DNA of 14,715 bases. It comes from JANXQE01 sp035651635. GTDB lineage: Bacteria; Verrucomicrobiota; Verrucomicrobiia; Limisphaerales; UBA8199. Both the position numbers and the translations under genes were made by a program. Positions 13,062 through 14,715 of this stretch are shown here, piece after piece. The stretch is from positions 1 through 14,715 of the forward strand of contig DASRFK010000115.1 of NCBI GenBank assembly GCA_035651635.1, written 5' to 3'. Numbering within the stretch: the stretch's first letter is position 1; every line of letters starts with the position of its first letter. The notes under the pieces are model-generated. The model saw nothing but the letters and a program-made list of their open reading frames with translations, was not told where the DNA came from and searched no databases.

Positions 13062-14300
13062 ATGAGCACAGCGTCTGTTTCTCCCACGATTGCACATACC
13101 CCCGTTCAAACCGCTTCCCCGCCCGCCACCCGGCGGCTGATGTCCCTGGACGCGCTGCGCGGGTTCGACATGTTTTGGATTGTGGGCGGCGAAGAACTGA
13201 TCCACGCGTTGTACAAAGCTTGGCCAAACGGTTTCACCCGTATGGTGGACGTTCAGATGGATCACCAGCCTTGGGCCGGCGTTCACTTTTACGATCTTAT
13301 TTTTCCGTTGTTCGTCTTTATGGTCGGCGCCTCGATCGTTTTCTCGCTGACCAAAACTATCGAGCAAGTTGGGAAGGCCGCAGCCCTGAAACGGATTCTC
13401 ATCCGCAGCATTATTCTCTATTGCTTTGGTTTGCTGGTGTACGGAGGCATTTCGAAAGGGATCGATGAGATACGGTGGATGGGTGTGCTGCAGCGCATCG
13501 CACTCTGTTATTTGTTCACCGGCGTGCTTTTTTGCATGCTGCGCCCGAAAGGCCTGGTGGTCGCCTGCGCTTCACTCCTGCTGGGTTATTGGGTGCTGAC
13601 GAGTTTGATTCCAATCCGTGATTTCAATCTCGAAACCAGCCATCTCCAAGCCCTCGGCCTTGAGCCGAACAGCCCTGAAACACACCGGCGATTCCTCAGC
13701 ACCACAAACATGGTTCGGGGCAAGTTCGACGATGGACTGAACCTGACGCAACAAATCGATTTCCAGTACTTGCCCGGGCACAGATGGGACGGCGCGTACG
13801 ATCCCGAGGGCATTCTGAGCACACTGCCGGCGATCGGCACCTGCCTGCTGGGCGTGTTCGCCGGGTTGCTGCTGCGGAACGGCAAGATATCGGACCAGAA
13901 AAAAGTCGCGTATTTGGTGATCGCGGGAGCAGGTGGTGTGGTGGTCGGCTTTCTGTGGGGTTTGGAATTTCCGGTGATCAAAAAGATTTGGACCTCCTCC
14001 TACGTTCTGGTGGCGGCGGGCTATGCGTGCTTATTCCTGGCCGCATTTTACCAGATGATTGAGATCTGGCAGTGGCGCAAGTGGTGCACGCCGTTTGTGT
14101 GGATCGGCATGAACCCGATCACGATTTACCTGTCTTTCCACCTGATCAGCTTTGGCCACTATGCAAATTTGGTGGTGGGCGGACCCGTGCGCGGCGCATT
14201 CGGCCAATGGGGCGATATGGTGACGGCTCTGGCTACGGTCGCCTTGAGTTTCGGGTTGGTCCGCTTTCTTTACCAACGAAAGCTTTTCCTGCGGCTGTGA
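13062..14300 (+). CDS. HGSNAT/NagX-like acyltransferase-family membrane protein (DUF5009)
   Basis: The 412-residue polytopic membrane protein has about ten hydrophobic segments. It carries the family signature RRLMSLDALRGFDMFWI (25-40) in the first span and HFYDLIFPLFVFMVGAS (75-91) in the second. Later motifs are RWMGVLQRIALCY (138-150), DPEGILSTLPAIG and WTSSYVLVAAGYA. These match the family of human heparan-alpha-glucosaminide N-acetyltransferase and bacterial NagX, which acetylate sugar amines across a membrane. His68 in DHQPW is a candidate for the active-site histidine by its position before the second span, though this is inferred. Substrate is unknown. The first 25 residues are Ser/Thr/Pro-rich and cytoplasmic; a shorter start at Met27 would cut into the motif region. 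The Shine-Dalgarno site is weak. It stands alone, 477 bp after the HAD gene. Confidence 0.88.
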   Translation: MSTASVSPTIAHTPVQTASPPATRRLMSLDALRGFDMFWIVGGEELIHALYKAWPNGFTRMVDVQMDHQPWAGVHFYDLIFPLFVFMVGASIVFSLTKTIEQVGKAAALKRILIRSIILYCFGLLVYGGISKGIDEIRWMGVLQRIALCYLFTGVLFCMLRPKGLVVACASLLLGYWVLTSLIPIRDFNLETSHLQALGLEPNSPETHRRFLSTTNMVRGKFDDGLNLTQQIDFQYLPGHRWDGAYDPEGILSTLPAIGTCLLGVFAGLLLRNGKISDQKKVAYLVIAGAGGVVVGFLWGLEFPVIKKIWTSSYVLVAAGYACLFLAAFYQMIEIWQWRKWCTPFVWIGMNPITIYLSFHLISFGHYANLVVGGPVRGAFGQWGDMVTALATVALSFGLVRFLYQRKLFLRL

Positions 14301-14320
14301 TCCAAATCCAACAAGAAAAC

Positions 14321-14450
14321 ACCACGGATGGACCCGGATGGACACGGATCAGAATGAAGCCAGCACCGTTTGTGCTGCGGTTCGCTTGAGGTTAACCCGA
14401 GGTCAAGTAGCGCCTCGCCTTATCCGTGGTTATCGGTGTCCATCCGTGGT
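14321..14450. repeat. Inverted repeat with ACCACGGATGGAC arms
   Basis: ACCACGGATGGAC (14321-14333) is matched exactly in reverse complement by GTCCATCCGTGGT (14438-14450). Inside the left arm a related GGATGGACAC follows at 14336-14344, and a matching GTGTCCATC sits in the right arm. The long loop makes this more like a mobile or dispersed repeat than a terminator. Confidence 0.6.
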
Positions 14451-14539
14451 AATGTCTTAGGATAGCGGGGAGCCTCTGGCGCTTTTGCTTTCTCACGCGC
14501 GCAGTAAGCTACAAACGACCACAACCCTGAGAGCCTGCG

Positions 14540-14587
14540 TTTGGAGTTCCGCCTTTAGGCGGCCGGGCTCCAAAACCGCCTAAAGGC
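14540..14587. repeat. Nested palindromic element with alternative pairings
   Basis: An outer stem TTTGGAG (14540-14546) pairs with CTCCAAA (14568-14574). It encloses a perfect inner hairpin, CCGCCT (14549-14554) with AGGCGG (14557-14562). The segment GCCTTTAGGCGG (14551-14562) is also an exact reverse complement of CCGCCTAAAGGC (14576-14587), so two mutually exclusive folds exist. Confidence 0.6.
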
Positions 14588-14610
14588 TAATGCCTTTCGG
14601 TAATTATTCA

Positions 14611-14715
14611 TCAGCTGCCTCGAGGACTGATATGGTAAGGGGCTCGGTCGAACTTTTCTGATGCTTTTTGCGCGGCCAACGCTGGATCGGTTGGCGCATC
14701 GCGCGTGGGCAGGAG
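14611..14715 (-). CDS. Possible 3' end of a convergent gene (partial)
   Basis: Reading the minus strand from the window edge, 34 codons run open to a TGA at 14613-14611. They give a natural-looking hydrophilic C-terminus that includes PTDPALAAQKASEKFDRAPY and ends SPRGS. The nested hairpin at 14540-14587 lies just beyond the stop, as expected between convergent genes. A rival plus-strand frame opens with ATG at 14661 (MLFARPTLDRLAHRAWAG) but has no Shine-Dalgarno site at the right distance. Neither was recognised, and both are too short to decide. Confidence 0.3.
   Translation of the reverse strand, partial: LLPTRDAPTDPALAAQKASEKFDRAPYHISPRGS

Larger units (their letters stand above)
14301..14610. 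other. Intergenic region holding two inverted-repeat elements
   Basis: No gene is supported. The interval contains the inverted repeat at 14321-14450 and the nested hairpin element at 14540-14587. It lies after the membrane protein gene and, if the minus-strand frame at 14611-14715 is real, between two convergent genes. Confidence 0.5.

Noticed and set aside
14661..14715. Plus-strand gene start with ATG at 14661
   Set aside because: No Shine-Dalgarno site at a usable distance and only 18 codons are visible; the minus-strand frame in the same place looks more protein-like.

Overview
This window looks like chromosomal DNA of a Verrucomicrobiota-type bacterium, probably near the Pedosphaera/Limisphaera group. 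That placement is an inference. It rests on GC-rich coding DNA, a prepilin-like protein with the LLLPAV-type N-terminal helix common in that phylum, weak Shine-Dalgarno sites, and several families of short GC-rich palindromic repeats between genes. No phylogenetic test was possible here.

Layout. Positions 1-174 hold the 3' end of an unrecognised gene, followed by a 51-residue single-span membrane protein (412-567). Positions 668-5438, on the minus strand, hold a signalling cluster. In transcription order it is a CheB-CheR-PAS fusion, a soluble PAS histidine kinase of the HisKA_3 (NarX/DesK) type, and a receiver protein with no output domain. About 1 kb follows with no convincing gene. Next, all on the minus strand, come a secreted protein with a duplicated helical motif and a clear Rho-independent terminator, a hicB-hicA toxin-antitoxin pair, and a prepilin-like protein whose long leader contains a palindromic repeat.

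Positions 9059-12584, on the plus strand, hold a housekeeping run: SRP RNA (ffs), dnaX, ybaB/ebfC, recR and a HAD phosphatase. The SRP RNA ends about 20 nt before the dnaX ATG. recR and the HAD gene overlap by one base. About 3.2 tandem copies of a roughly 110-bp repeat follow directly after the HAD stop codon. Then comes a polytopic HGSNAT/NagX-like (DUF5009) membrane protein (13062-14300), and a tail with two more inverted-repeat elements and the possible 3' end of a convergent gene.

The dnaX-ybaB-recR genes serve replication and recombination and form a widely conserved gene order. The minus-strand cluster looks like a self-contained phosphorelay with methyltransferase and methylesterase modules, but no chemoreceptor, CheA or CheW is in view. 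The most unusual signal is the tandem repeat after the HAD gene. It has three possible hairpins per unit, and one of them shows compensatory base changes between copies. No clearly novel multi-gene system was identified.
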